A stretch of DNA of 64,000 nt from contig PYGH01000002.1 of assembly GCA_003014445.1 (NCBI GenBank), positions 62,001 through 126,000 of the forward strand, given 5' to 3'. This document shows positions 45,845-55,408 of the stretch, in pieces. The position numbers were made by a program, and so were the translations under genes. Within the stretch, counting starts at the first letter, position 1, and the number at the start of each line of letters is the position of its first letter. The DNA comes from Fusobacterium naviforme (GTDB taxonomy: Bacteria > Bacillota > Clostridia > Lachnospirales > Lachnospiraceae). The notes under the pieces were generated by a model. It was given only the letters and a program-made list of their open reading frames with translations, was not told where the DNA came from and ran no database searches.

Positions 45845-45955
45845 GTGTTTATTATTCAAGCTTTTATTTTTTCCTGAAATAAGGTATACTTTTTTCAGTA
45901 AAGTCTATGGTTCCACATATACTTACTCAGCTGTGCGAGCCAGGAAAGGACAGTT

Positions 45956-46318
45956 ATGGTCAAAGGACGATTGGACAATGAAATGGGACAGATCGAGGTG
46001 AAGCCTGAGGTCATCGCCTCCTACGCCGGATCTGTAGCAGTAGAGTGCTTTGGAATTGTCGGTATGGCTTCCGTCAATATGAAAGATGGTCTGGTACGCC
46101 TTCTGAAGCGTGAAAATTTCAGCAAAGGCATTCAGGTGGCTGTCACTCCCGACAATGAGCTGCGCATCGCGTTCCACCTCATCGTTGCCTACGGCGTGAA
46201 TATCAATGCGGTCGCAGACAACCTCGTGGAGCACGTCAAGTACAAGGTCGAAGCTTTTTCCGGCATGAAAATCGAAAAAATTAAAATCTACGTAGAAGGT
46301 GTCAGATCGATAGACTGA
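45956..46318 (+). CDS. Asp23/YloU-family protein
   Basis: A 120-residue protein of the Asp23/Gls24 family (alkaline-shock-like envelope proteins), with GQIEVKPEVIASYAGSVAVECFGIVGMAS at the N-terminus and a C-terminal VEHVKYKVEAFSGMKIEKIKIYVEGV. It sits directly before fakA (yloV), as yloU-yloV does in Bacillus. No signal peptide. Its role there is not well defined. Confidence 0.9.
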   Translation: MVKGRLDNEMGQIEVKPEVIASYAGSVAVECFGIVGMASVNMKDGLVRLLKRENFSKGIQVAVTPDNELRIAFHLIVAYGVNINAVADNLVEHVKYKVEAFSGMKIEKIKIYVEGVRSID

Positions 46319-46334
46319 CACGGGAGGAGTTGTT

Positions 46335-48026
46335 TTGGAAATTCACCATCTGAATGCTGCTCTGATTCAAAAGAGCTTCCTCGCCGGGGCCGCAGAACTG
46401 GACTCAAAGAAGGAATGGATCAATGAGCTGAATGTTTTTCCGGTTCCGGACGGCGATACCGGCACAAACATGACACTGACAATTATGACCGCAGCAAAGG
46501 AGGTTGCTGCCATGGAGGAGCCGGATCTTCCGGCACTCTGCAAGGCGATTTCCTCCGGCACTCTGCGTGGCGCCCGCGGAAATTCAGGCGTTATTCTGTC
46601 ACAGCTGCTGCGCGGCTTTACAAAGGAGATCGAGTCTGCCCCCAACGGCGAAATCAGTATACCGCTGTTTGCGGCAGCACTGGTACGCGCATCAGAAACA
46701 GCCTATAAAGCTGTCATGAAGCCGAAGGAGGGAACCATACTCACAGTGGCTCGCGCCATGAGCGAGAAGGGCAGTGAGCTCGCAGCAGAGAGCACAGAAC
46801 TGCTTCCCTTTATAGAAGCTGTCATCTCTGCCGGGGACGAGGCTCTCGAAAAAACTCCTGAGCTGCTTCCGGTCTTAAAGCAGGCCGGGGTTGTGGACTC
46901 CGGCGGGCAGGGCCTTATGACAGTTGTAAAGGGCGCGTTTCAGGGACTCATCGGCAAGAAGCCAGAATTCGACTTCCACGCGCCTCAACAGAGTTCCTCC
47001 GGTACTGCTCCCCGCAGCATCGACACTTCTGAGCTGGATACGGCAGATATCAGGTTTGGTTACTGCACAGAATTCATCGTGAATCTTGAAAAGGCTATTT
47101 CTCCCGATCAGGAACAGGAATTCAAGAGCTTTCTTGAGTCCATCGGAGATTCCATCGTCTGTGTTTCCTCTGACGAACTGATTAAAGTTCATGTGCACAC
47201 AAACGATCCCGGCCTCGCAATTCAAAAGGGACTGAGCTATGGCCCGCTCTCCCGCATGAAGATAGACAACATGAGGGAGGAACACAATGAGCGGCTCATA
47301 AAAAATGCGTCTCAGATTGCTGCTGCGGAAAAAGCGAAGGCAGAAGCTCCACAAAACACAGAGAAGAAAAAATATGGCTTTATCAGTGTCTCTGTCGGAG
47401 AGGGGCTTGACAGCATTTTTTCGGATATCGGTGTGGATCTGATCATTTCCGGCGGTCAGACTATGAATCCCAGCACGGAGGATATCCTGAACGCGCTGGA
47501 GAAGGTGAATGCGGAGACGGTCTTTGTGCTTCCAAATAATAAAAACATTATTCTTGCGGCGGAGCAGGCGCGCGATCTGACAGAGGATAAGCAGGTGATC
47601 GTCGTCCCCACAAAGAATATCCCGCAGGGAATCACCGCTCTCATCAGCTTCATGCCGGATAACAGCGCGGAGGAGAATCTGAGCGCCATGACAGAAGCCT
47701 GTGCCCAGCTGAAGAGTGCGGAGATCACCTATGCTGTGCGCAATACCATGATCGACGGCTTTGAAATCCACGAGGGGGATTTCATGGCGATCGGTGACAG
47801 CGGAATGCTTGAGGTCAACAAAGAACTGCGCAGCACGGTATTCTCTGCGATAGAAAAAATGGCGGAGGACGATGCTGAGCTGATTACGCTGTACTATGGC
47901 TCCGAAGTACAGCGTGAGGATGCAGAGGAACTCGCGGAGGCAGTTGCTGCGCGCTTCCCGGATGCTGAGCTTGAGCTGAATTACGGCGGTCAGCCGGTAT
48001 ATTACTACTTCGTTTCCGTGGAATAA
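46335..48026 (+). CDS. fakA: Fatty acid kinase FakA-like (DAK2, YloV)
   Basis: Phosphorylates fatty acids bound to FakB in homologues. The 563-residue product has the DAK2 kinase domain (NVFPVPDGDTGTNMTLT, about 31-47, and the GTLRGARGNSGVILSQLLRG nucleotide loop), a middle domain, and a C-terminal DegV-like domain. TTG start behind CGGGAGGAG, 16 bp after the Asp23 gene. The name rests on family. Confidence 0.9.
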   Translation: MEIHHLNAALIQKSFLAGAAELDSKKEWINELNVFPVPDGDTGTNMTLTIMTAAKEVAAMEEPDLPALCKAISSGTLRGARGNSGVILSQLLRGFTKEIESAPNGEISIPLFAAALVRASETAYKAVMKPKEGTILTVARAMSEKGSELAAESTELLPFIEAVISAGDEALEKTPELLPVLKQAGVVDSGGQGLMTVVKGAFQGLIGKKPEFDFHAPQQSSSGTAPRSIDTSELDTADIRFGYCTEFIVNLEKAISPDQEQEFKSFLESIGDSIVCVSSDELIKVHVHTNDPGLAIQKGLSYGPLSRMKIDNMREEHNERLIKNASQIAAAEKAKAEAPQNTEKKKYGFISVSVGEGLDSIFSDIGVDLIISGGQTMNPSTEDILNALEKVNAETVFVLPNNKNIILAAEQARDLTEDKQVIVVPTKNIPQGITALISFMPDNSAEENLSAMTEACAQLKSAEITYAVRNTMIDGFEIHEGDFMAIGDSGMLEVNKELRSTVFSAIEKMAEDDAELITLYYGSEVQREDAEELAEAVAARFPDAELELNYGGQPVYYYFVSVE

Positions 48027-48045
48027 GACTTTTAAAATTTTCAGC

Positions 48046-48077
48046 CAGTGGGCGGAGAGCAGCATCTCCGCCCACTG
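48046..48077 (+). terminator. Hairpin after fakA
   Basis: CAGTGGGCGGAGA (48046-48058) pairs perfectly over 13 bp with TCTCCGCCCACTG (48065-48077). No T tract follows. A second stem, GCAGAG/CTCTGC at 48158-48176 with a T run at 48184-48189, may complete termination. Confidence 0.6.
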
Positions 48078-48228
48078 CTTCGTTCTCATACAGGAAATTG
48101 CTCCGGATTCCCATATGAGAAGGTTTGTGGCAGATGCACTTTCTTAAAGCTTCATAGCAGAGAAGCCGAGCTCTGCTTGCGGATTTTTTGCGGAGTTCAT
48201 CATTATATATCAGAGAGAGGAGCTGTGT

Positions 48229-50268
48229 ATGCAGCATCACAGTACAGGGACAGAAGAGAAGAGCTGCGCTGCGTGCAGCGTGACTGTCTTAAAGGGCGTC
48301 GGCCCAAAGACTGAGGCCGCCATGGCGCGTCTCGGAATACGCACGCTCTCCCAGCTGATACGGCATTACCCTTTTCGCTTTGATTTTTATCCGGCAGTAC
48401 AGGAGATTGCCGCCCTGGAGGAGGGACAGGCGGCTGTGCTTGCGACTCCTGTATCACAGCTCTCCGTGATACGAAAAGGGCGCTTTGTCATGACTCAGGG
48501 AAAACTTGCGGATGAGAGCGGAAGCGTTTCCGTGCGCTGGTTTAATATGCCTTACTTAAAAAAGACCATACTGCCCGGCAGACAGCGCGTATTCTGCGGG
48601 AAACTCGTGCAGAAAGGAAAGAATCTTCTCATGGAGCAGCCCTCTGTCTTTTCTCCGGAGGAATATGAACAGCTGAAGGAGCGTCCGCTGCCGGTTTACT
48701 CTCTCACGGAGGGGCTCACAAACCGTGCGCTGACGCAGGCAATTGCCTCTGCTCTCGCTCTCGTACCGCCGCAGAGCGACTGGCTTCCGGATGCTGTTCG
48801 CGAGAAATATGCGCTGATGGAGGAGGACAGGGCCATACGTGAGATCCATGCACCCCGCGATATGGAGCAGTTCGAGCATGCCCGGAAACGGATCGCCTTC
48901 AATGAGTTCTACTCATTTTTGCATATGGTACGGGAGATGAAGCTCCGCTCCGCCGGGATACGCTCTGTGTTTTGCATGCAGACAGAGGCGCCGCTGAAAG
49001 AGTACGCCGCCTTTCTGCCCTTTGATCTCACAGAGGCTCAGCAGCGCGTCGTGAGTGAATGTGCGAAGGACCTTGCTTCCGGCTGCGTCATGAACCGCCT
49101 GATCCAGGGGGACGTCGGCTCAGGCAAGACAGCCGTCGCCGCAGCGATGCTGTACACTGCATTTCGAAATGGCTGGCAGAGTGCGATCATGGTTCCCACA
49201 GAGGTTCTGGCAAGACAGCATGTGAAAACACTTCACACTCTCTTTGCAGCCGCGGGAAAAAAGCCCTCCATTCTGCTTCTCACCGGTTCTCTCAGTGCGG
49301 GAGAGAAGCATGCAGCGCAGGAGGCCATACGGACACATCAGGCAGATATCATCATTGGTACACATGCCCTCATACAGGAAAGCGTAGATTTTCGCAGTCT
49401 CTCCCTGGTCATCACAGACGAGCAGCACCGCTTCGGTGTGCGGCAGAGAGAGCAGCTTGCAGCCAAGGGATCACATCCACACATGCTTGTTATGAGTGCA
49501 ACGCCAATCCCGCGCACTCTGGCCGTGATACTCTACGGGGATCTGGACATCTCCACAATCGACACGCGCCCCGCCGGAAGACTACCGGTCAAAAATGCGC
49601 TCATCACAAGACGTGACCGCCCGAAGGCCTTCCTGCACATCAAAAGAGAGCTTGCAGAGGGACATCAGGCCTATATCATCTGTCCGCTTGTGGAGGAGAG
49701 TGAGCTCTGTGACGCGGAAAATGTTCTGGACTACAGCAGGAAGCTCTCTGTGCTCTTTCAAGGAATCGGCAGAATCGGGTGCCTTCACGGGCGCATGAAG
49801 GAGAGCGAAAAGACTGCGATTATGGAGGCCTTCGCGGAGCGCAAGATACAGATACTGGTCGCCACTACGGTCGTGGAGGTCGGGGTTGATGTCCCAAATG
49901 CCACTGTAATGATGATCGAAAATGCGGAGCGCTTCGGCCTCGCATCTCTCCATCAGCTTCGCGGACGCGTGGGGCGCGGAGAGAGTCAGTCCTACTGTAT
50001 TTTTGTGCAGGGCAGGCAGTCTGCGCGCGCAAAAAAGCGTCTGGAAATTCTGGGTCAGTCGAACGATGGCTTCGAAATCGCCGCAGCAGATCTGAAGCTG
50101 CGTGGCCCGGGAGAGCTCTTCGGCGCAGAGCAGAGCGGAGAGTTGACATTCAGTCTCGGCGACATTTATAATGACTACTTGATACTTCAGACTGCACAGG
50201 AAGTGCTGGAGCAATATGCGCTTCCCTTCGGAGTGAACAAAGCATTTCAGCGAGAGGTGATTCTTTAA
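48229..50268 (+). CDS. recG: ATP-dependent DNA helicase RecG
   Basis: Remodels stalled forks and Holliday junctions. The 679-residue product has the N-terminal wedge/OB domain (LKGVGPKTEAAMARLGI, then an OB fold at about 60-150). Helicase motifs follow: GDVGSGKTAVAAAM (motif I, about 288-302), DEQHRFGVRQR (motif II), SATPIPRTLA (motif III), GRVGRGESQSYC (motif VI). It follows the 48158-48189 hairpin and precedes the transpeptidase by 23 bp. Confidence 0.96.
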   Translation: MQHHSTGTEEKSCAACSVTVLKGVGPKTEAAMARLGIRTLSQLIRHYPFRFDFYPAVQEIAALEEGQAAVLATPVSQLSVIRKGRFVMTQGKLADESGSVSVRWFNMPYLKKTILPGRQRVFCGKLVQKGKNLLMEQPSVFSPEEYEQLKERPLPVYSLTEGLTNRALTQAIASALALVPPQSDWLPDAVREKYALMEEDRAIREIHAPRDMEQFEHARKRIAFNEFYSFLHMVREMKLRSAGIRSVFCMQTEAPLKEYAAFLPFDLTEAQQRVVSECAKDLASGCVMNRLIQGDVGSGKTAVAAAMLYTAFRNGWQSAIMVPTEVLARQHVKTLHTLFAAAGKKPSILLLTGSLSAGEKHAAQEAIRTHQADIIIGTHALIQESVDFRSLSLVITDEQHRFGVRQREQLAAKGSHPHMLVMSATPIPRTLAVILYGDLDISTIDTRPAGRLPVKNALITRRDRPKAFLHIKRELAEGHQAYIICPLVEESELCDAENVLDYSRKLSVLFQGIGRIGCLHGRMKESEKTAIMEAFAERKIQILVATTVVEVGVDVPNATVMMIENAERFGLASLHQLRGRVGRGESQSYCIFVQGRQSARAKKRLEILGQSNDGFEIAAADLKLRGPGELFGAEQSGELTFSLGDIYNDYLILQTAQEVLEQYALPFGVNKAFQREVIL

Positions 50269-50291
50269 ATGAAACAGGAAAACAGACAGGC

Positions 50292-52301
50292 ATGGAAAAT
50301 AAATTAAATCAGGAGGACTCCGAAAAAGAGTTCTTTATAGAAGAGCTCGACGATCTGGGGGAGGAAGAAAGCGTTTCTCCTGCGGATGAGAGCGAGTGTT
50401 CAGAGTCAGACACAGCTGCAGAAGCAGCCTCGTCTCCGGATGCTGACGTGAGGGATGACAGGAAAGAAGCTGTGACAGAAAGCACAGCTTTAGAGACGGC
50501 TGTCGTCGCAGATTCAGAGACGCTCACAGAGGAGGAACTCACAGACGGAGACCGCTCGCAGGAGCATCGACATCATCCGCTTCGCCGCATTGCGGCAGTA
50601 TCAGCGGCAGCGGCAGTGCTCGCTGTCGCAGTGTATACGCTGAAGGCGCAGTCCTATCACAGTGTCTTCTTTCCCCGGAGCAGCATCAATGGAATTGATG
50701 TCTCCGGCCGGAGCGCGCGGGAGGCGGAGCAGCTTCTGAATGAGCAGGTGAAAAACTATGAGCTGCGTATTCTTGCGAGAGAGACGGAGCCCGTCGCAAT
50801 TCACGGCGAAGAGATAGGGCTTCGCTGTATTTTTGATGACAGTTTCGACAGACTGATTGCGGCGCAGTCGCCGATGCAGTGGGGGCTGAAGCTGGCCCAG
50901 GCAACGGACTATCAGATAGATACTATCACAGCGATCGATGAGACACTGTTCGATGAGACCCTGCGTGCACTTCCCTTTCTTGACAGTTCACGCTTTCTGT
51001 ACCCGATTGACGCCGGGATATCCTACAGCGCGGGCGGCTATAGCATAAGCCCGGAGCAGGAAGGGACCGCGCTGGACATACCAGCGACAAAAAAGGCCAT
51101 AGGGAATGCGGTTGCATCCCTGACCCCGGAACTAAAGCTGGAGGACGCCGGGGTCTATGAGGAACCAAGGCTTCATGCCGGAGATGCCTCTGTCATTGCT
51201 GCCTGTGAGAATATGAACCGCTACGCCGGCGCGGAGATCAATTACAGCGACAAGGGAATAAGCCTAAGTGGCAGCACCATCAAAAACTGGCTCTCTCTGG
51301 ATGCAGATGGAAATGCCGTCATCGATGAGACCGCGCTCACAGCCTTTGTGCACAGCCTGGCAGAGCAATACGACAGCTACAATAAGCCCCGACCCTTTAA
51401 GACCAGCTGGGGAGCAACCATCACCATTCAGAACGGGAGTTATGGCTGGCAGATGGATCAGGCCGCAGAAAGCGCATGGCTTAAATCCGCAATAGAGAAC
51501 GGAGAGAGAGTCCAGCGGACTCCGGAATTTTCAAAAAAAGCCGCCTCTCACGGAGCTGCAGACTTCGGAGACAGCTATATTGAGGTGAATCTCACCGCAC
51601 AGCATCTTTATTATTATAAAAATGGAAAACAGCTGCTCTCGACAGATTTGGTTTCCGGTAATGTCTCAAGAGGGACAGTCACACATACTGGCATCTATCA
51701 AATCAACTACAAACAGCGAAATGCAACGCTCCGCGGAGCAAATTATGCGACTCCCGTCAGTTACTGGATGCCCTTTCACAACGGGGAGGGACTTCATGAC
51801 GCAGGCTGGAGAAGTAGCTTTGGCGGTTCTATTTACAAAACCGGAGGTTCCCACGGCTGTCTGAATCTCCCGCCGGGCGCAGCAAAGCAGCTTTTTGAGA
51901 CGGTCAGCACCGGTACCCCTGTCATTATCTACACACTTGCCGGCACGGAGAGCAAGGGCAGCGGTACACAGCCTGCTGCGACAAAAGAGAGCAGTGCGGC
52001 GGAGAGCAGCGCAGCGGAGAGCAGCGCAGCTCCGACAGAAACCGCTCCCCAGGCCAACCGGCCAACCGGGCAGCGCGGTCCCGGAGATGTAATCCGGGAG
52101 TCTCAGGAGGCGGAGAGAAGAAATGAATCCAATCAGACGCCGGACAGCAGCCGCGCAACCGTTGCCCCCATTCCCGCGGCGGAAGAGGACAGAGGGCCCG
52201 GCACAGTCACTGAAAACAGTTATACTGCGGGTCCGGGAACTGTTCAGCCGGCTCCCGCCAGGCCGGAAGCCTCCGCAGCTGAAGCCGGCCCCGGTCTCTG
52301 A
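50292..52301 (+). CDS. Membrane-anchored L,D-transpeptidase
   Basis: Peptidoglycan cross-linker of the YkuD family. The 669-residue product has an acidic Ser/Glu/Asp-rich cytoplasmic N-terminus (1-95), one membrane helix (about 100-117), a peptidoglycan-binding PG_binding_4-type region (about 130-420) and the YkuD domain. SHGCLNLP places His521 and Cys523 at the active site. The last 100 residues are a low-complexity Ala/Ser/Pro/Glu tail with repeated ESSAA and GPG units. Function inferred from domain order. Confidence 0.9.
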   Translation: MENKLNQEDSEKEFFIEELDDLGEEESVSPADESECSESDTAAEAASSPDADVRDDRKEAVTESTALETAVVADSETLTEEELTDGDRSQEHRHHPLRRIAAVSAAAAVLAVAVYTLKAQSYHSVFFPRSSINGIDVSGRSAREAEQLLNEQVKNYELRILARETEPVAIHGEEIGLRCIFDDSFDRLIAAQSPMQWGLKLAQATDYQIDTITAIDETLFDETLRALPFLDSSRFLYPIDAGISYSAGGYSISPEQEGTALDIPATKKAIGNAVASLTPELKLEDAGVYEEPRLHAGDASVIAACENMNRYAGAEINYSDKGISLSGSTIKNWLSLDADGNAVIDETALTAFVHSLAEQYDSYNKPRPFKTSWGATITIQNGSYGWQMDQAAESAWLKSAIENGERVQRTPEFSKKAASHGAADFGDSYIEVNLTAQHLYYYKNGKQLLSTDLVSGNVSRGTVTHTGIYQINYKQRNATLRGANYATPVSYWMPFHNGEGLHDAGWRSSFGGSIYKTGGSHGCLNLPPGAAKQLFETVSTGTPVIIYTLAGTESKGSGTQPAATKESSAAESSAAESSAAPTETAPQANRPTGQRGPGDVIRESQEAERRNESNQTPDSSRATVAPIPAAEEDRGPGTVTENSYTAGPGTVQPAPARPEASAAEAGPGL

Positions 52302-52312
52302 AAGGAGCACTT

Positions 52313-52870
52313 ATGAGAGTAATAGCAGGAAGCGCCAGAAGGCTGTTGCTTAAGACCTTACCTGGAGAGGATACGCGCCCCACAACAGACCGCATCAAGG
52401 AGACGCTCTTCAATATCCTGCAGAGCTGCATTCCGGGCTGTCGTTTTCTGGATCTCTTTGCAGGCAGCGGCGGCATAGCAATTGAAGCTCTGTCCCGCGG
52501 TGCCTCTCACGCCACCATCGTTGAGAAGAACCCGAAGGCCGCAAAAATCATACAGGAAAATTTGGAGCACACGCGGCTAAAAGAAGCGGCAGAGCTCATC
52601 ACGGGAGACGCAGTTGCAGCAGTGCAGCGACTCTCTGGGGGGACTGCTGCAGCTTATGACATCATTTTCCTTGACCCGCCCTATGGATTGGGACTTGAGG
52701 ACCGCGTGCTTGAGGCTCTGATTCGCAGCCCGCTGATCAATGCGGGCAGTCTCATCATCATTGAGATGAAGGCAGAGGCCGATATTGCGCATTTTGAAGA
52801 AATTGGCTATAAAATTATCAGGAGCAAGGAATATAAGACCAACAAACACATATTCCTCGGAAAGGCGTAA
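52313..52870 (+). CDS. rsmD: 16S rRNA (guanine(966)-N2)-methyltransferase RsmD
   Basis: Methylates G966 of 16S rRNA. The 185-residue product has [44 protein letters not shown] (SAM motif) and the catalytic FLDPPYG. GAAAGGAG precedes the start. It is followed after 5 bp by coaD, the usual rsmD-coaD pair. Confidence 0.95.
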   Translation: MRVIAGSARRLLLKTLPGEDTRPTTDRIKETLFNILQSCIPGCRFLDLFAGSGGIAIEALSRGASHATIVEKNPKAAKIIQENLEHTRLKEAAELITGDAVAAVQRLSGGTAAAYDIIFLDPPYGLGLEDRVLEALIRSPLINAGSLIIIEMKAEADIAHFEEIGYKIIRSKEYKTNKHIFLGKA

Positions 52871-52875
52871 ATCCA

Positions 52876-53373
52876 ATGACAACGGCAGTTTACCCCGGCA
52901 GCTTTGATCCCGTGACGAATGGACATCTGGACATCATCTGCCGCGCTTCAAAAATGTTTGACCGCCTTATTATTGCGGTGCTGAATAACAACGCAAAAAC
53001 TCCGTTGTTCAGTACCGAGGAACGTGTTACAATGTTACGTGAGATCACAGCGCACATCTCCAATATTGAGGTGGAGAGCTTTGATGGGCTGTCAATCAAG
53101 TATTGCCATGAGAGAAATGCACAGTTTATGGTGCGCGGGCTGCGTGCAGTCACGGATTTTGAGTACGAGCTTCAGATTGCCCAGACCAATCGTGTGATTG
53201 CACCGGATATTGACACGATATTTCTGACCACCAACCTGAAATATTCCTACTTGAGCTCCAGTATTGTAAAAGAAATAGCAACCTACAACGGCGATATCTC
53301 CGCGTTTGTCGATCAGCGGGTCGCCGAGAGAATCCAGCAAAAAATCGGGGAGAAGCACAGACGCAATGAATAG
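52876..53373 (+). CDS. coaD: Pantetheine-phosphate adenylyltransferase
   Basis: Penultimate step of coenzyme A synthesis. The 165-residue product has [16 protein letters not shown] with the TxGH motif and [11 protein letters not shown] at the C-terminal side, both diagnostic. Overlaps the next gene by 8 bp. Confidence 0.96.
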   Translation: MTTAVYPGSFDPVTNGHLDIICRASKMFDRLIIAVLNNNAKTPLFSTEERVTMLREITAHISNIEVESFDGLSIKYCHERNAQFMVRGLRAVTDFEYELQIAQTNRVIAPDIDTIFLTTNLKYSYLSSSIVKEIATYNGDISAFVDQRVAERIQQKIGEKHRRNE

Positions 53374-53944
53374 AATAGAACAGATCATCGGAGAGATTGA
53401 AGAATACATCGAGGACTGCAAGCCCTCCACCTTTTCAAGCACCAAGATCATTGTGCAGAAGGAGGAGCTCAGCGAAAAGCTTGTGGAGCTCCGGATGTCC
53501 ATTCCGGATGAGGTGCGCCAGTGCCAGAAGATCATCAGCAACCAGGCTGCGATTATGACAGATGCAAAGACAAAGGCGGAAGCCATGGTTGCAGAGGCGA
53601 ATAAGATGACTTCTCAGCTTGTCGATGAGCATGAGATTATGCAGCGCGCCTATGCGACTGCAAACAAGCTTGTGGAGGACGCCAGAGCACAGGCGCAGAG
53701 CATTGTTGAGAATGCAACCTACGAGGCAAATGGCATAAAGCTTGGCTCCATCCGCTACACAGACGATATGCTGAAGAGTCTGCAGACCATCATCAGCCAT
53801 ACGGTCACGGAGTCCCAGTCAAGATTTGAGAACCTTCAGGCCTCCCTGAAATCCAGCTACGATATCGTCTCCTCCAACCGGCAGGAGCTCGCACAGGGCA
53901 TGGCGGCACAGGATAACGGTCCGGAGCTTCCCTCTCAGAATTAA
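53366..53944 (+). CDS. Coiled-coil protein of unknown function
   Basis: A 192-residue, Ala/Gln/Glu-rich protein with a central coiled coil (about 45-150: [17 protein letters not shown]-like heptads). It resembles the 'ATPase/V-type H+ subunit H-like' or DivIVA-like protein often found beside rsmD-coaD in Clostridia. ATG at 53366, 8 bp inside coaD, starts [17 protein letters not shown]; the earlier ATG in the frame lacks support. No enzyme motif is seen. It ends before a terminator. Confidence 0.75.
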   Translation: MNRIEQIIGEIEEYIEDCKPSTFSSTKIIVQKEELSEKLVELRMSIPDEVRQCQKIISNQAAIMTDAKTKAEAMVAEANKMTSQLVDEHEIMQRAYATANKLVEDARAQAQSIVENATYEANGIKLGSIRYTDDMLKSLQTIISHTVTESQSRFENLQASLKSSYDIVSSNRQELAQGMAAQDNGPELPSQN

Positions 53945-53973
53945 AGCTGTGCTCATAAAGTCAGAGCTGAAAG

Positions 53974-54007
53974 AAGAGTTTGCCGACGTGCAAACTCTTT
54001 TTATCTC
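53974..54007 (+). terminator. Terminator of the rsmD-coaD unit
   Basis: AAGAGTTTGC (53974-53983) pairs with GCAAACTCTT (53990-53999), followed by TTTAT. Confidence 0.8.
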
Positions 54008-54052
54008 ATATTACGAAAACGATCATTTCAAAGTTTGTTTTTAGGAGGAAAG

Positions 54053-55408
54053 GTGCAGATATCCAGATTACCCGAGGAATTTTTAGAGGAGATGCAGGCG
54101 CTTCTTGGCGAGGAATACAGCGCATATCTTGCTTCCCTTGAGGAACGTCCCATGTCCGGTCTCCGCATGAACAGCCTGAAGGCAGATGCCGGCTTCGCAC
54201 GCTCCCGCCTTAAGCTTTCCGATCCGGTTCCATGGACAGAGAACGGGTTTTACCTGACGGAGGAGAGCCGTTTCACAAAGCATCCCTACTACTACGCAGG
54301 ACTCTACTATATTCAGGAACCCTCTGCCATGTCCAGCGCTGCGCTGCTCGGTACAAGAGAGGGGGAGCGCGTTTTGGATCTCTGCGCGGCGCCCGGAGGT
54401 AAGACCACACAGATCGGTGCGGATCTGAACGGCCGTGGGGTGCTGGTGTCCAATGATCTGAGTGCGTCCCGGGCAAAGGCACTGCTGAAAAATGTCGAGC
54501 TCGCGGGAATCGGAAATGTCCTGATTTGCTGTGAGGATTCTGCAAAGCTGGCAGCGGAGTATCCGCTCTACTTTGACCGCATACTTGTGGATGCCCCGTG
54601 CTCCGGAGAGGGAATGTTCCGAAAGCATCCTGCAGTCATACGCGCCTGGGTGGAGCATGGAAAGGATTTTTATTGTCCGACTCAGAAGCTTCTTCTGAAT
54701 GACGCTGCCAGGATGCTGAAACCGGGAGGAACGCTTCTGTACTCCACCTGCACCTATAATCGCAGGGAGGACGAGGATCAGATCGAGATGTTTCTCTCCA
54801 CCCATCCGGACTTTACGCTGGATCCGATTCCGCTGCGGCCCGGCTTCACAAACTCCTGGATCCTTCCCGGCTGTGTGCGTCTGTTTCCGCATCACGCGAG
54901 GGCGGAGGGGCACTTCGTCGCAAGACTGAAGAAACAGCCAGCTGTCTCCGGAGATGACGGACGCTATCGCACAAAATGGCAGCGTCCTCTGAAAAAAGGA
55001 GAGCTTGGTGATACTGCGCTTTTCTTTCAGAAGCTCAGGCGGGAGATTGATCTGTCCCGTATCCTTGTGCAGGGAGAGTATGTGCTTCTGATTCCGGAAA
55101 CTGCGCAGCTCCATCCGGGACTTCGTTACTTAAGGACTGGACTTCTCTTGGGACAGCTGAAAAACGGACGTTTTCGTCCCTCGCAGGCCCTTGCCATGAA
55201 TCTTAGAAAAGAGGAGTGGACAGATCCCATTGATCTCCCTGCGGACAGCCCGGAGGTCATACGATATCTGAAGGGAGAGACCATTGAGGCATCTGAGGCG
55301 GGGCAGGGCTACCGCCTGCTGTGTGCGGACGGCTTTCCGCTCGGTTTTGTGAAGCAGGACCGCATGCGCCTCAAAAACATGTATCTGCCCGGATGGAGAA
55401 TGCAGTGA
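54053..55408 (+). CDS. RsmB/RsmF-family rRNA 5-methylcytosine methyltransferase
   Basis: SAM-dependent m5C methyltransferase of the NOP2/RsmB/RsmF group. The product has the SAM site VLDLCAAPGGKTTQI (about 110-125), VDAPCSGEGMF (catalytic Cys) and STCTYNRREDEDQIE (second catalytic Cys), plus a C-terminal PUA-like region as in YebU/RsmF. GTG 54053 is my choice (AGGAGG at 54043-54048, short 4-bp spacing); TTG 54035 is an alternative with no site. 451 residues. Overlaps the next gene by 1 bp. Confidence 0.85.
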   Translation: MQISRLPEEFLEEMQALLGEEYSAYLASLEERPMSGLRMNSLKADAGFARSRLKLSDPVPWTENGFYLTEESRFTKHPYYYAGLYYIQEPSAMSSAALLGTREGERVLDLCAAPGGKTTQIGADLNGRGVLVSNDLSASRAKALLKNVELAGIGNVLICCEDSAKLAAEYPLYFDRILVDAPCSGEGMFRKHPAVIRAWVEHGKDFYCPTQKLLLNDAARMLKPGGTLLYSTCTYNRREDEDQIEMFLSTHPDFTLDPIPLRPGFTNSWILPGCVRLFPHHARAEGHFVARLKKQPAVSGDDGRYRTKWQRPLKKGELGDTALFFQKLRREIDLSRILVQGEYVLLIPETAQLHPGLRYLRTGLLLGQLKNGRFRPSQALAMNLRKEEWTDPIDLPADSPEVIRYLKGETIEASEAGQGYRLLCADGFPLGFVKQDRMRLKNMYLPGWRMQ

